64,000 nt of DNA from Belnapia moabensis DSM 16746. GTDB taxonomy: Bacteria > Pseudomonadota > Alphaproteobacteria > Acetobacterales > Acetobacteraceae. Under the pieces are notes generated by a model, which searched no databases, was not told the origin of the DNA, and saw nothing but the letters and a program-made list of their open reading frames with translations. Numbering within the stretch: the first letter of the stretch is position 1; every line of letters starts with the position of its first letter. Where the stretch lies: contig NZ_JQKB01000008.1 in assembly GCF_000745835.1 (NCBI RefSeq), positions 62,001-126,000 on the forward strand, written 5' to 3'. Below are positions 49,885 to 59,602 of the stretch, piece after piece. The translations under genes were made by a program, and so were the position numbers.

Positions 49885-50120
49885 AGACCGAGGTCGCGCA
49901 CCGGCGCCGGATCGCGCCCGACCTCATCATCCTCGGGAAAGGCCAGCAGCAGATCGGCGAAGGAGGGCTGCGCCCCGGTCAGCCTTCGCCACTCGGCATA
50001 GCCGAGCACCACCGCCACCTTCTCCCCATGCCGCGTGACGACGCTCGGCTCGCCTTGCGCCGCCTTCTCGACCACCGCCGAGAAGCCGGCCTTCGCATCG
50101 CGCAGCTGCAATTCGTGCAT
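49881..50120 (-). CDS. Phd/YefM-type antitoxin
   Basis: A 79-residue protein whose N-terminal half (MHELQLRDAKAGFSAVVEKAAQGEPSVV-type pattern, then RHGEKVAVVLGYAEW) is a clear Phd/YefM DNA-binding fold, here shorter than 80 residues as is usual. The C-terminal part, FADLLLAFPEDDEVGRDPAPV, would be the disordered region that wraps the PIN toxin. The ATG at 50120 has a palindromic operator 14 bases upstream, suggesting classical autorepression by the antitoxin-toxin complex. Confidence 0.82.
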   Translation of the reverse strand: MHELQLRDAKAGFSAVVEKAAQGEPSVVTRHGEKVAVVLGYAEWRRLTGAQPSFADLLLAFPEDDEVGRDPAPVRDLGL

Positions 50121-50133
50121 GTCGGACCCTGTG

Positions 50134-50148
50134 TGACCACTGTGGTCA
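50134..50148 (-). promoter_or_regulatory. Operator-like palindrome of the toxin-antitoxin module
   Basis: TGACCA-CTG-TGGTCA is a perfect six-base inverted repeat (50134-50148), with flanks TG and TA on the two sides. It sits 14 bases before the antitoxin ATG and is a good binding site for the Phd-type repressor. Confidence 0.6.
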
Positions 50149-50161
50149 TATAGTCGCTTAG

Positions 50162-51547
50162 CTACTCCGTCGCCAGCGCCTTCCCGCCCAGCTCCGCCCA
50201 GGCCGCATCCAGCCCCGCCCGGAACCGCCCGCACATCTCCCCGATCTCCTCGGCGGTGATGATGAGCGGCGGCGTGAAGGCGATCCGGTCCCCGATCGCC
50301 CGTACGATCAGCCCCGCCGCCTGGCACTTCTCCTACACCAGCAGCCCCACCTTGGCCGCAGGCGGGAAGGGCGCCTTCGTCGTCTTGTCCGCCACCAGCT
50401 CCACCCCCGCGATCAGCCCGACGCCGCGCACGTCGCCGACCAGCGGATGCTCCCGCATCGCCCCCAGCCCCTCGAGGAAGGTCGGCGAGACGGCCCGCAC
50501 ATGCCCCAGGATGTCCCGCTCCTCGTAGATCGCCAGCGTCTCCAGCCCGACCGCGCAGGCCACGGGATGCCCGCCATAGGTGAAGCCATGCCCGAAGCTG
50601 CCATGCTTCCGGCTTCCCTCCATCAGCGCCGCATGGATTGGGTCCGAGATCAGCAGCGCCGAAAGCGGCTGGTAGCTGGCCGTCAGCTGCTTGGCCGAGA
50701 CCAGCATGTCCGGCCGCATCCCATAGGTCTCGGAACCCCAGAGATTGCCCGTCCGCCCGAAGCCGCAGATCACCTCGTCGGCGACCAGCAGGATGTCATG
50801 CCGCGTAAGGATCGGCTGGATCAGGTCGAAATACCCGCGCGGCGGAGTAATGGCGCCGCCGCCGCCCTGCACCGGCTCGGCGAAGAGCGCGGCGATGGTC
50901 TCCCCGCCCTCCCGTTCGATCAGCGCCTCCAACTCGGCCGCCATCCGCGCGCTGAACTGCTCCTCGCTCTCCCCCTCCTGCCCGAAGCGGTAGTAGTTCG
51001 GGTTGGAGATGTGCAGGAACCGCTCGCCCAGCGGCAGGTCGAAATCCGCCTGCATATGCGGCTGGCCGGAGAGCGAGGCCGTCGCCACCGTATTCCCATG
51101 GTAGCCGCGCATCCGCCCGATCAGCTTCTTCTTCGCCGGCTTACCGCGGATGTTGTTGTAATACCAGATCAGCTTGATCGCCGCGTCATTCGCCTCCGAC
51201 CCGCTGCACTGGAAGAGCACATGGTTGAGCCCCTCCGGCGCCATGGCCGCCAGCTTCTCGGCCAGCCGGACGCTCGGCTCATGCCCCTTCTGGAAGAAGG
51301 TGTGATAGTAGGGCAGCGCCAGCATTTGCTTGTAGGCCGCCTCCGCCAGCCGCCGCTCGGAGAAGCCGAGCGAGGCGCACCACAGCCCCGCCATCGCCTC
51401 GATATACTCGCGCCCCTCGGTATCGGTGACGCGCACGCCATTCCCGCGCGCGATGAGGATGGCCCCCTCCGCCTCATGCGCCCCGAGATCGGTCTGCTGA
51501 TGGACGAGATGCGCCAGGTCGGCGGCATGGAGGCTGTTCGGACGCAT
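50162..51547 (-). pseudogene. Class III aminotransferase interrupted by an in-frame amber codon
   Basis: The reading frame of 461 codons encodes a PLP-dependent class III (omega-amino acid:pyruvate or diamine) aminotransferase: AMAGLWCASLGF, QCSGSEANDAAIKLIWYYN, MRGYHGNTVATASLSG, LLVADEVICGFGRTG and SAKQLTASYQPLSA with the Schiff-base Lys. At 50333-50335 a TAG replaces codon 405. The frame then continues without further damage (EKCQAAGLIVRAIGDRIAF, TPPLIITAEEIGEM) to a stop at 50162-50164. The lost 57 residues belong to the small domain that closes the active site, so the truncated form is probably inactive. The change is single-base, so either recent decay or sequencing error fits. Confidence 0.85.
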
Positions 51548-51685
51548 CGGCGGGGCTCCTCAAGGCTCGCGCCATGCTGCGGCGCGTGCCCCCACCCTGC
51601 AAGATCCTTGCCCCGCTGATCCCATCCCGCTATAGGAATATTCGCCCAAGGTGAGGCCGCGCCCGAAGCCCGGCCCGGCAACTCG

Positions 51686-51707
51686 CCTAAAGCCCTAAAA
51701 TCCTAAA
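51686..51707. repeat. Triple CCTAAA direct repeat with 8-base period
   Basis: CCTAAA occurs at 51686, 51694 and 51702, spaced exactly eight bases apart, in an unusually AT-rich part of the 217-base gap between the aminotransferase start and the beta-lactamase stop. It may be an iterated binding site; read on the minus strand it is TTTAGG, about 140 bases upstream of the aminotransferase start. Nothing else is clear in this gap beyond GAATATTC near 51637. Confidence 0.45.
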
Positions 51708-51764
51708 TTCCCCTCCTGAAACCGAACTACCTCAAGAGCTTACCCGCCCCCAGGCTTCAAGATC

Positions 51765-52607
51765 TCAAACCATCCGCGCCGCAACCCGCCCGACCTCGGC
51801 CAGCACCGCGCTCCGCTCCGCATCGCTCCCCCGCGCGCCTTCGAGATAGGCGGCGACGATGACCGGTGCCTGCCCCGGCGGCCAGGCGATGGCGACATCG
51901 TTGGTCGGCACCAGCGGCGCCGGCCCGGTGCCGGTCTTGTCGCCGACCCGCCATCCCGCCGGCATCCCGGCCCTGAGCCGCGCATCACCCGTCTTGGACC
52001 CGACCAGCCACCCCACCAACCGCTCCCGCGAACCCGCCGACAACGCCTCGCCCAACAGAAGCCGCCGCATCGTCCCCACCATGGCGAGCGGCGTCGTCGT
52101 ATCCCGCTCATCCCCGGGCGGCACGACATTCAGCTCCGTCTCCCGCCGATCCAGCCGCGTCGCCCCATCCCCCAGCCCCCGCAGCCAGGACGTCAGCCCC
52201 GCCGGCCCACCGAAGCTGTCGAGCATGAGGTTGCCCGCCGTATTGTCGCTGAGTGCCACCGCCGCCTCGCAGATCGCTCCCATGGCGAGGCCGCCCGCCT
52301 CCGCCCCCGGCCCCGTCACAGGCGAGTAAGGCACCAGCGCCTCCCGTCCATAGGCGACATGCCGGTCGAGCCACTCCTCGCCCGCATCGACCCGCGCCAG
52401 CACCCGCGCGGCCGCCAGGTGCTTGAAGGTGCTGCACAGCGCGAACCGCTCCTCCCCCCGATGCGCCAGCACCCGCCCGCTGCCGCTATCCAGGATGGCG
52501 ACACCGAGCCGCCCGCCCTGCCGCGCCTCCAGCGCCGCCAGCCCCTCGGCCGCCGCGGCCGGCATCGCCAGCACCGCACCCGCCGCCAGCACCGTCCTTC
52601 GCCTCAT
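51765..52607 (-). CDS. Class A beta-lactamase
   Basis: A 280-residue secreted serine beta-lactamase. The signal peptide (MRRRTVLAAGAVLAMPAAAA) is Tat-like. Active-site boxes are STFK (S59, K62), SDN (120-122), ExxLN (E156-TE-L159-N160) and KTG (224-226), all intact, so it should hydrolyse penicillins and perhaps some cephalosporins. Cys58 before the catalytic Ser is present, as in several environmental class A enzymes. The ATG at 52607 overlaps the leuD stop (ATGA), so it is made from the leucine operon mRNA. There is no regulator of the AmpR type beside it. Confidence 0.92.
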   Translation of the reverse strand: MRRRTVLAAGAVLAMPAAAAEGLAALEARQGGRLGVAILDSGSGRVLAHRGEERFALCSTFKHLAAARVLARVDAGEEWLDRHVAYGREALVPYSPVTGPGAEAGGLAMGAICEAAVALSDNTAGNLMLDSFGGPAGLTSWLRGLGDGATRLDRRETELNVVPPGDERDTTTPLAMVGTMRRLLLGEALSAGSRERLVGWLVGSKTGDARLRAGMPAGWRVGDKTGTGPAPLVPTNDVAIAWPPGQAPVIVAAYLEGARGSDAERSAVLAEVGRVAARMV

Positions 52608-53209
52608 CGCGTGTTCTCCCGCCCGTAGCGCCGCTCGAAGGCCGCGATCTCATCCTCCAGCGACAGGGTCAACCCGATCTCGTCCAGCCCCTCCAGCAGG
52701 CAGTGCCGGGCGAAGGGATCGACCTCGAAGCCATGCACCGATCCATCCGGGAAGGTCACCTCCAGCGCCCGCAGGTCGACCGTGACCTCGGCCTCCGGCG
52801 CCGCCTCCACCTGCGCGGTCAGCGCCGCCACCGCCTCCGCCGGCAGCACCACCGGCAGCAGCCCGTTCTTCATCCCGTTGGTGCGGAAGATGTCGCCGAA
52901 ACTGGGCGCGATGGCGCAGCGGAACCCCGCATCGAACAGCGCCCAGACCGCGCTTTCCCGCGACGACCCGCAGGCGAAATTCCGCCCCGCCACGATGATC
53001 CGCGCCGCCCCGAACACCTCCCGGTTCAGCGGGAATTCGGGATCCTGCTCCCCCGTCTCCGGCCGCCGTCGCGCATCGTGGAAGAGGAACTCCCCATGAT
53101 CGACCTCCCTCGGCCGAGAGAGGAAGCGCGCCGGGATGATCTGGTCGGTGTCGATATTCGGCCGCGGCAGCGGCACCGCCACGGAGGTAAGCCGGGTGAA
53201 AGCCTCCAT
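52604..53209 (-). CDS. leuD: 3-isopropylmalate dehydratase small subunit
   Basis: A 201-residue subunit that forms the swivel domain of isopropylmalate isomerase. TSVAVPLPRPNIDTDQIIPARFL at the start, GRNFACGSSRESAVWAL (the substrate-binding SSRE loop) and SFGDIFRTNGMKNGLLPV are diagnostic. The pair LeuC-LeuD converts 2-isopropylmalate to 3-isopropylmalate in leucine synthesis. It follows leuC with almost no gap (stop of leuC at 53211) and its stop overlaps the beta-lactamase start. Confidence 0.95.
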   Translation of the reverse strand: MEAFTRLTSVAVPLPRPNIDTDQIIPARFLSRPREVDHGEFLFHDARRRPETGEQDPEFPLNREVFGAARIIVAGRNFACGSSRESAVWALFDAGFRCAIAPSFGDIFRTNGMKNGLLPVVLPAEAVAALTAQVEAAPEAEVTVDLRALEVTFPDGSVHGFEVDPFARHCLLEGLDEIGLTLSLEDEIAAFERRYGRENTR

Positions 53210-53210
53210 C

Positions 53211-54626
53211 TCAGCCGCCCCCCGCCAGCAGCCGCCGCACATCGGTGAAATGCCCCGCCACCGCGGCGGCGGCGGCCATCGCCGGGCTGACCAGATGCGT
53301 CCGCGCCCCCGGTCCCTGCCGCCCCATGAAATTCCGGTTGCTGGTCGAGGCGACGCGGCTGCCCGGCCGGGCGATGTCGCCATTCATCCCCACGCACATG
53401 GAACACCCCGGCTCCCGCCAGTCGAAGCCGGCACCGCGGAAGACCTCGTGCAGTCCCTCCGCCTCGGCCTGGCGCTTCACCGCCTCGCTGCCCGGCACCA
53501 CCCAGGCCTCGACGCTCTCCGCCACGCGCCGCCCCCGCGCGACGGCGGCAGCGGCCCGCAGATCCTCGATCCGGGAATTGGTGCAGGAGCCAATGAAGAC
53601 CCTATCGACCGCCAACCCCTCCAGCGCCATCCCCGGCGCGAGGCCCATATAGTCGAGCGTCCGCGCCATGGTCTCCCGCCGCTCCGCATCGGCCGCCGCC
53701 TCCGGCCCCGGCACGGTGCCGCCGATCGGCAGCGCCTCCTCCGGGCTGTTGCCCCAGGTGACCATCGGCTCGATGGCGCCGCCATCCAGCGTCACCTCCG
53801 CATCGAATACCGCCCCCGGGTCGCTCGGCAGCGCCCGCCAGCGCGCGAGCGCCGCCTCCCAATCCTCCGGCGCATAGGCCCGGCCGGCGAGATAGGCGAA
53901 GGTAGCCTCGTCCGGCGCCACCATGCCGGCCCGCCCACCCGCCTCGATCGACATGTTGCAGAGCGTCAGCCGCCCCTCCATCGAGAGGCTCGTGATGGCG
54001 CTGCCGGCATATTCGATCACATGCCCCGTCGCCCCCGCCGCGCTGATCCGGGCGATGATGGCGAGGATCACGTCCTTCGCCGAAACACCCTCGCCGAGCC
54101 TCCCGTCGACGGTGATGCGCATCGTCTTCGGCTTGCGCTGCCACAGCGTCTGCGTCGCCAGCACATGCGCGACCTCGCTGCTGCCGATGCCGAAGGCGAG
54201 CGCGCCGAGCGCCCCATGCGTGCTGGTATGGCTGTCGCCGCAGACGATCAGCATCCCCGGCTGGGAGAGGCCGAGCTCCGGCCCGATCACATGCACGATG
54301 CCCTGCTCCGGCCCGCCGAGGCCGAAATGCCGAATGCCGTGCTCCTTCGAATTCTGGGCAAGCTGCTCGATCATCTCGCGGTGGCGCGGGTCGCGGATGT
54401 CATCGAGCCGGCGGCTGTCGGTCGGCGCGTAGTGATCCGGCACGGTGAAGATGCGGTCGGGCGCGCGCGGTGCCAGCCCGCGCCGCCGCAGCGCCGCGAA
54501 GGCCGCGGCACCGCCCTCATGCACCAGGTGCCGGTCGACATAGAGCAGCGTCTGCCCGTCCTCCCGCTCCAGGACCCGGTGGCGGTCCCAGATCTTCTCG
54601 AACATCGTCCTCGGCGCCTCGGACAT
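53211..54626 (-). CDS. leuC: 3-isopropylmalate dehydratase large subunit
   Basis: A 471-residue aconitase-family protein with a [4Fe-4S] cluster. Cluster ligands are in [12 protein letters not shown] and [35 protein letters not shown] and [17 protein letters not shown] are family marks. The start at ATG 54626 ([16 protein letters not shown]) fits the usual N terminus. It is first in the operon leuC-leuD-beta-lactamase and divergent from an MFS gene. The 158-base space between them shows no leucine-rich leader peptide that I could recognise. Confidence 0.96.
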   Translation of the reverse strand: MSEAPRTMFEKIWDRHRVLEREDGQTLLYVDRHLVHEGGAAAFAALRRRGLAPRAPDRIFTVPDHYAPTDSRRLDDIRDPRHREMIEQLAQNSKEHGIRHFGLGGPEQGIVHVIGPELGLSQPGMLIVCGDSHTSTHGALGALAFGIGSSEVAHVLATQTLWQRKPKTMRITVDGRLGEGVSAKDVILAIIARISAAGATGHVIEYAGSAITSLSMEGRLTLCNMSIEAGGRAGMVAPDEATFAYLAGRAYAPEDWEAALARWRALPSDPGAVFDAEVTLDGGAIEPMVTWGNSPEEALPIGGTVPGPEAAADAERRETMARTLDYMGLAPGMALEGLAVDRVFIGSCTNSRIEDLRAAAAVARGRRVAESVEAWVVPGSEAVKRQAEAEGLHEVFRGAGFDWREPGCSMCVGMNGDIARPGSRVASTSNRNFMGRQGPGARTHLVSPAMAAAAAVAGHFTDVRRLLAGGG

Positions 54627-54784
54627 GGCTTCCTCCGCCCGCTTCGCGCCGATCCTGCGGCGGGGGAGGGATGCGGTCCAGTAGGGTCAGCCACGCTCGC
54701 TCGTCCCTTTCCCTCGCCGCCGATCCTGGCGATGCTGCATCACCGCCCCATCTCGAGGGCCAAGCAAACGAGGGAATGCCCGCC

Positions 54785-55987
54785 ATGCAGGCTGCCAGCT
54801 GGACCCGGCCGGAACTGCGCTCGCTGACCCTCGTCTCCGGCGCGCATCTCGTCAGCCACATCCACCAGCTCGTCCTGCCGCCGCTCTTCCCCCTGCTGCG
54901 CGACCGGCTCGGCGTCTCCTTCGTCGAGCTGGCGCTGGCGCTGACGCTCTACAACATCGTCTCCGGCGTCACCCAGGCGCCGCTCGGCTATGCGGTCGAC
55001 CGCTTCGGCTCGCGGCGGGTGCTGGTGGCCGGGCTCGGCCTCGGCGCCTTCGCCCTTGTCCTGCTGGCGGCGATGCCGACCTATCCCGTGCTGCTGGTCT
55101 CTGCGGCGCTGCTCGGCCTGGCGAATGCCGTCTACCACCCGGCGGATTACGAGATTCTCGGCCGCACCATCGGCGAGGAGCGGATCGGCCGCGCCTTCTC
55201 CATCCACACCTTCTCCGGCTATCTTGGAGGGGCGATGGCCCCGGCGCTGATGCTCGGCCTCTCCAGCCTCGCCGGGCTCGAGGCAGCGCTCGGCGCGGCC
55301 GGGGGGCTGGCCATCCTTGCCGCCCTGCCGCTCGCCTTCGCCCGCGACGAGGCCCCTGCGCCCCGCGCCGCCGCAGCCAAAGCCGCCAAGGCCCCAGCCG
55401 AATCGGTGCTGACGCCGGCCGTCGTCATGCTGACGGTCTTCTTCACCCTGCTCGCCCTCTCGCTCGGCGGCATCCAGAATTTCTCGGTCGTGGCGCTGGT
55501 GAACGGCCGGGGCGTCGACTTCGCCGCGGCCAATGTCGCGCTGAGCGCCTTCCTTCTGCTGAGCGCCTTCGGCGTGCTGGCCGGCGGCATCATCGCCGAC
55601 CGTACCACACGGCATGGCGATGTGGCTGCCCTCGGCTTCGGACTGACGGGCGCGTTGATCGGCCTGGTCGGGCTGGTGCCGCTCGGGCCGGTGGTGCTGG
55701 TGGGCGTGATGGGTCTGGCGGGCTTTTTCTCCGGCATGATCATGCCCTCCCGCGACATGCTGGTGCGGGCCGCGGCGCCGCCCGGCGCGGTGGGCCGGGT
55801 CTTCGGCATCGTGACGACGGGCTTCAACATCGGCGGCGCGGTGGGGCCGATGATCTACGGCGCGCTGATGGACCATGGCCGGCCGCTGCTGGTCTTCGCC
55901 GCCTCGGTCTGCTTCATCCTGGCGACCATGGCGATGGCCTTCGTCGGCGAGCGGCGCTTCAAGCGACCGGTGACGGCCGCCGAGTGA
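54785..55987 (+). CDS. MFS transporter (fosmidomycin-resistance-like)
   Basis: A 400-residue, 12-span major facilitator protein. The N terminus [26 protein letters not shown] and the loop [16 protein letters not shown] recall the Fsr (fosmidomycin resistance) group, which exports small phosphonates or drugs, but sugar or organic-acid transport is possible. The start is uncertain: ATG 54785 has AGGGA nine bases upstream and is preferred; ATG 54776 is too near that site. It is divergent from leuC and runs into a TctC receptor gene 28 bases on, so the two may be one operon. Confidence 0.82.
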   Translation: MQAASWTRPELRSLTLVSGAHLVSHIHQLVLPPLFPLLRDRLGVSFVELALALTLYNIVSGVTQAPLGYAVDRFGSRRVLVAGLGLGAFALVLLAAMPTYPVLLVSAALLGLANAVYHPADYEILGRTIGEERIGRAFSIHTFSGYLGGAMAPALMLGLSSLAGLEAALGAAGGLAILAALPLAFARDEAPAPRAAAAKAAKAPAESVLTPAVVMLTVFFTLLALSLGGIQNFSVVALVNGRGVDFAAANVALSAFLLLSAFGVLAGGIIADRTTRHGDVAALGFGLTGALIGLVGLVPLGPVVLVGVMGLAGFFSGMIMPSRDMLVRAAAPPGAVGRVFGIVTTGFNIGGAVGPMIYGALMDHGRPLLVFAASVCFILATMAMAFVGERRFKRPVTAAE

Positions 55988-56015
55988 ACGGGACGATCGG
56001 GAGGAACATGAGACA

Positions 56016-56999
56016 ATGAGTGGCTTTGCTTCGGTGACCCGGCGCGCGGCGCTCGGGGCAGGCGCTGGCCTGCTCGCCTCGCGGGGCGCCCGGGCGGCGG
56101 GCTATCCGGACCGGCCCATCCGCATCGTCGTCCCCTACACCCCGGGCGGCACCACCGACGTCGCTGCCCGTTTCGTGGCGGAACCGCTGTCGAAGGCGCT
56201 CGGCCAGCCTGTGGTGGTGGAGAACCGGCCGGGCGCCAACAGCATCGTCGGCGCCGGCGCTGTCGCCGCCAGCCCGCCGGATGGCTACAGCTTCGCCGTG
56301 GTGATCGGGGCTCATGCGGCCAATGCCACGCTCTACAAGGGCAAGCTGCCCTTCGACCCGGTAGCGAGCTTCGCCCCGGTCTCGCTGATGATGCTCGCGC
56401 CGCTCGTGCTCGGCGCCAATGCCAAGCTGCCCTTCACCGATCTGGCCGGAATGCTGGCCTATGCCAAGGCGCGGCCGGGCGCCCTGAATTACGGTTCGAG
56501 CGGGATCGGCGCAGCGGCCCACCTGACGATGGAGGACCTGCAGGTCCGAACCGGCACGCAAATGGTGCACGTGCCCTATCGCGGCACGGCGCCGGCGCTG
56601 CAGGACCTGATCTCCGGCAATATCGGCGTGATGTTCGACAGCTTCTCCTCGCTGCGGGCGCAGTTCGAGAGCGGCGCCGTCCGGCCGATCGGCTTCGCCA
56701 GCGCCACGCGCCCGACCTGGGCGCCGAACATCCCGACCTTCATCGAGAGCGGCCTACCGGACTTCGTCTCCAGCACCTGGTGCCTGCTGCTGGCCCCAGC
56801 CAATACGCCGCGCGAGATCGTCGAGCGCGTCTCGGGCGAGGTGGCGAAGATCGTCCGCGACCCGGCCGCGACCGAGCGGCTGCGCGGCCTCGGCTTCGAC
56901 GCCGTCGGCAGCAGCCCGGAGGAAGCCGGGACCTTCCTCCGCGGCGAGGTGGACCGTTGGGCCAAGGTCATCACCGCGGCCAACGTCACTATCGAATAG
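56016..56999 (+). CDS. TctC-type periplasmic substrate-binding protein (Bug family)
   Basis: A 327-residue extracytoplasmic receptor. The signal (MSGFASVTRRAALGAGAGLL, Tat-like RR) ends at ARAAGYPDRPIRI. The mature part opens with IRIVVPYTPGGTTDVAARFV and contains ENRPGANSIVGA, YGSSGIGAAAHLTMED and VPYRGTAPALQDLISG. This is the same family as the receptor at 26873 but clearly a different member. No TctA/TctB is near. Its position after an MFS gene and before a convergent enoyl-CoA hydratase suggests uptake of a carboxylate that is later degraded. Confidence 0.9.
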   Translation: MSGFASVTRRAALGAGAGLLASRGARAAGYPDRPIRIVVPYTPGGTTDVAARFVAEPLSKALGQPVVVENRPGANSIVGAGAVAASPPDGYSFAVVIGAHAANATLYKGKLPFDPVASFAPVSLMMLAPLVLGANAKLPFTDLAGMLAYAKARPGALNYGSSGIGAAAHLTMEDLQVRTGTQMVHVPYRGTAPALQDLISGNIGVMFDSFSSLRAQFESGAVRPIGFASATRPTWAPNIPTFIESGLPDFVSSTWCLLLAPANTPREIVERVSGEVAKIVRDPAATERLRGLGFDAVGSSPEEAGTFLRGEVDRWAKVITAANVTIE

Positions 57000-57000
57000 C

Positions 57001-57780
57001 CTACTTCCCGGTGAAATCCGGGCGGCGGCGGCCGAGGAAGGCGGCGACGCCTTCGGCGAAATCCGCGGTACCGGCCGAGGCGAGGAAGGCCGCTTCCTCC
57101 GCCTGAAGCTGGGTCGGCAGGTCGCGGCCCGCCGCCCCACGGAGCAGCGCCTTGGCCCGGCCGAAGGCTGCCGTCGGCCCGCTGGCGAGTTCCTGCGCCA
57201 GGGCCTCCGTCGCCGCCTCCAGCTCGGCGGCCGGCACGACCCGGTTCACCAGCCCGGCGGCGAGCGCCGCCTGCCCGTCCAGCTCCTCGCCGAGCATCGC
57301 CAGGCCCATCGCTCCGCGTAGGCCAAGGAGGCGCGGTAGCACCCAGCTCCCGCCGCAATCCGGCACGGTGCCAAGCTTCAGGTAGCCCAGGGCGAAGCGC
57401 GCATCCTCCGCCGCAATCACCAGATCGGCGCCGAGGGCCAGCGACAGCCCTCCGCCCGCTGCCGCGCCCTGGACGCTGGCGAGAACGGGGACGGGGAGGG
57501 CGGCGAGCCCGGCCACCGCCTCATGCATCGGCTGCAGGATATGGCGGATCTCGGCTAGCGCCTGCGGCCCCTGGAAGGCGGAGATGTCGCCGCCAGCCAT
57601 GAAGGCCCGGCCGGCGCCGCAGAGCACGACGCAGCGGAGATCCGGGTCCTGCGGCAGGGCATCGACGGCTTCGCGGAAGGCCGCGGCCATGGCGGCATCG
57701 ATGGCATTCAGCCGCTCTGGCCGGTTGAAGCGGAGGCGGGTGATGGCGCCGGAGCGCTCGACGAGAAGGGGGTTCGACAT
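57001..57780 (-). CDS. Enoyl-CoA hydratase/isomerase family protein
   Basis: A 259-residue crotonase. The oxyanion-hole segments are GRAFMAGGDISAF and VQGAAAGGGLSLALGADLVIA. The acidic pair typical of true hydratases is only partly matched: LGYLKLGTVPDCGGSWVLPRLLG has the Asp-Cys-Gly-Gly isomerase/hydratase loop with one acid rather than the usual Glu. It may therefore be an isomerase or a hydrolase of the family. ATG 57780 (MSNPLLVERS) is the family start. It ends one base from the convergent TctC gene. Confidence 0.85.
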   Translation of the reverse strand: MSNPLLVERSGAITRLRFNRPERLNAIDAAMAAAFREAVDALPQDPDLRCVVLCGAGRAFMAGGDISAFQGPQALAEIRHILQPMHEAVAGLAALPVPVLASVQGAAAGGGLSLALGADLVIAAEDARFALGYLKLGTVPDCGGSWVLPRLLGLRGAMGLAMLGEELDGQAALAAGLVNRVVPAAELEAATEALAQELASGPTAAFGRAKALLRGAAGRDLPTQLQAEEAAFLASAGTADFAEGVAAFLGRRRPDFTGK

Positions 57781-57808
57781 GGGGCGAGCCTGCACCCGTC
57801 GCGTGGAT

Positions 57809-57842
57809 AAAAAAAGGCCGGCGAGGTTGCCCCCGCCGGCCT
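57809..57842 (-). terminator. Intrinsic terminator of rpsA
   Basis: On the minus strand AGGCCGGCG and CGCCGGCCT form a perfect nine-base stem (57834-57842 with 57815-57823) with a ten-base loop, followed by a run of seven T residues. It begins about 20 bases after the rpsA stop. This is the clearest Rho-independent terminator in the window. Confidence 0.88.
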
Positions 57843-57862
57843 GGTCTGGTCTGCCTCGAGGA

Positions 57863-59581
57863 TTACTCCTCGCCGGCCATCTCGCGGCGGCGGCGGATGG
57901 CCGCGCCCAGGATGTCACCGAGCGAGGCGCCGCTGTCGGTGGAGCCGTACTCCTTCATCGCCTCGCGCTCCTCCTCGATCTCCTTGCCCTTGATCGTCAG
58001 GGCGAGGCGACGGGCGGCGCGATCCACGGCGGTGACCTTGGCATCGACCTTCTCGCCCACGGCGAACTTGTCGGGGCGCTGGTCGCCGCGGTCACGCGCC
58101 AGCTCGGCGCGGCGGATGAAGCCGGTGAGGACATCCTCGACCCGGACCTCGATGCCGTTGGCCTGAACCTGCGTGACGATGCAGGTGACGACATCGCCCT
58201 TGCGGACCTTGTCGAGCACTTCCGCGGCCGGGTCGGCCTCGAGCTGCTTCACGCCGAGGGAGATGCGCTCCTTCTCGACATCCACATCGAGCACCTTGGC
58301 CTTGATGACCTGGCCCTTCTCGAAGTTGGCCATCGCCGCCTCGCCGGCCTCTTCCCAGGAGAGGTCGGACATGTGGACCATGCCGTCGATCTCCGGGCCG
58401 ATGCCGATGAACAGCCCGAACTCGGTGATGTTGCGGATCTCGCCCTCGACCACGGAGCCCGGCGGATGGGCCTCGAGGAACAGCTCCCACGGGTTGCCCT
58501 GGGCCTGCTTCAGGCCGAGCGAGATGCGGCGCTTCGGCTCGTCCACGTCGAGGATCATCACGTCCACTTCCTGCGAGGTGGCGACGATCTTGCCCGGATG
58601 GACGTTCTTCTTCGTCCAGGACATCTCGCTGACATGCACGAGGCCCTCGACGCCCGGCTCCAGCTCCACGAAAGCGCCGTAGTCGGTGATGTTGGTCACG
58701 CGGCCGCTGAACTTGGCGTTCACCGGGTACTTGATGGCGACGCCATCCCACGGATCGGCCATCAGCTGCTTCATGCCGAGGCTGATGCGCTGGGTCTCGC
58801 TGTTGAAGCGGATGACCTGCACCTTCACCGGCTGGCCGATGGTCAGCGCCTCGGACGGGTGGTTGATCCGGCGCCAGGCGATGTCGGTGACGTGCAGCAG
58901 GCCGTCGACGCCGCCGAGGTCCACGAACGCACCGTAATCGGTGATGTTCTTGACCACGCCGTCGAGGATCATGCCCTCCTTCAGGCCCTGGATCAGCTCA
59001 GAACGCTGCTCCGCACGGGTCTCCTCGAGGACGGCGCGGCGGCTGACCACGATGTTGCCGCGGGCGCGGTCCATCTTAAGGATCTGGAAGGGCTGCGGGC
59101 TGCCCATCAGCGGGCCGACATCGCGCACCGGGCGGATATCGACCTGGGAGCCGGGGAGGAAGGCCACGGCGCCGCCGAGATCGACGGTGAAGCCGCCCTT
59201 GACGCGCCCGAAGATCACGCCGTTGACGCGCTGGTTCGCCTGGTAGGCCTTCTCGAGATTGGTCCAGGCTTCCTCGCGCCGCGCCTTCTCGCGCGAGAGC
59301 ACGATGGAGCCGTCGCGGTCCTCATAGCGCTCGACGAAGAGCTCGACCACGTCGCCGGCCTGCACTTCCGGCTTCTGCCCCTGCGGGGCGAATTCCTTGA
59401 GGGGGACGCGCCCCTCGCTCTTCAGCCCGACATCGACGACGGCGAAGTCGTCATCGATGCGGATGACGCGCCCGGAAACAACCGAGCCGGCGAAGCCGGT
59501 ATCGGCGCCCAGGGTCTCGTCGAGCATTGCGGCAAAGTCTTCGATCCCCGCGTCATGCGCGAGGGTGGTGGCGGATGCCAT
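57863..59581 (-). CDS. rpsA: 30S ribosomal protein S1
   Basis: A 572-residue protein with six S1 (OB-fold) RNA-binding repeats. The later four are the most regular, with the recurring ITDYGAFV...VDGLLHV and RISLGMKQL-type blocks near residues 215-280, 300-365, 387-452 and 474-540. S1 feeds mRNA to the ribosome. ATG 59581 (MASATTLAHDAG) is the usual alphaproteobacterial start. It lies downstream of aroA and cmk on the same strand, the conserved order, with a 255-base structured leader before it and a strong terminator after it. Confidence 0.97.
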   Translation of the reverse strand: MASATTLAHDAGIEDFAAMLDETLGADTGFAGSVVSGRVIRIDDDFAVVDVGLKSEGRVPLKEFAPQGQKPEVQAGDVVELFVERYEDRDGSIVLSREKARREEAWTNLEKAYQANQRVNGVIFGRVKGGFTVDLGGAVAFLPGSQVDIRPVRDVGPLMGSPQPFQILKMDRARGNIVVSRRAVLEETRAEQRSELIQGLKEGMILDGVVKNITDYGAFVDLGGVDGLLHVTDIAWRRINHPSEALTIGQPVKVQVIRFNSETQRISLGMKQLMADPWDGVAIKYPVNAKFSGRVTNITDYGAFVELEPGVEGLVHVSEMSWTKKNVHPGKIVATSQEVDVMILDVDEPKRRISLGLKQAQGNPWELFLEAHPPGSVVEGEIRNITEFGLFIGIGPEIDGMVHMSDLSWEEAGEAAMANFEKGQVIKAKVLDVDVEKERISLGVKQLEADPAAEVLDKVRKGDVVTCIVTQVQANGIEVRVEDVLTGFIRRAELARDRGDQRPDKFAVGEKVDAKVTAVDRAARRLALTIKGKEIEEEREAMKEYGSTDSGASLGDILGAAIRRRREMAGEE

Positions 59582-59602
59582 GCGGTCTGTCTGTCCCGAA
59601 CT

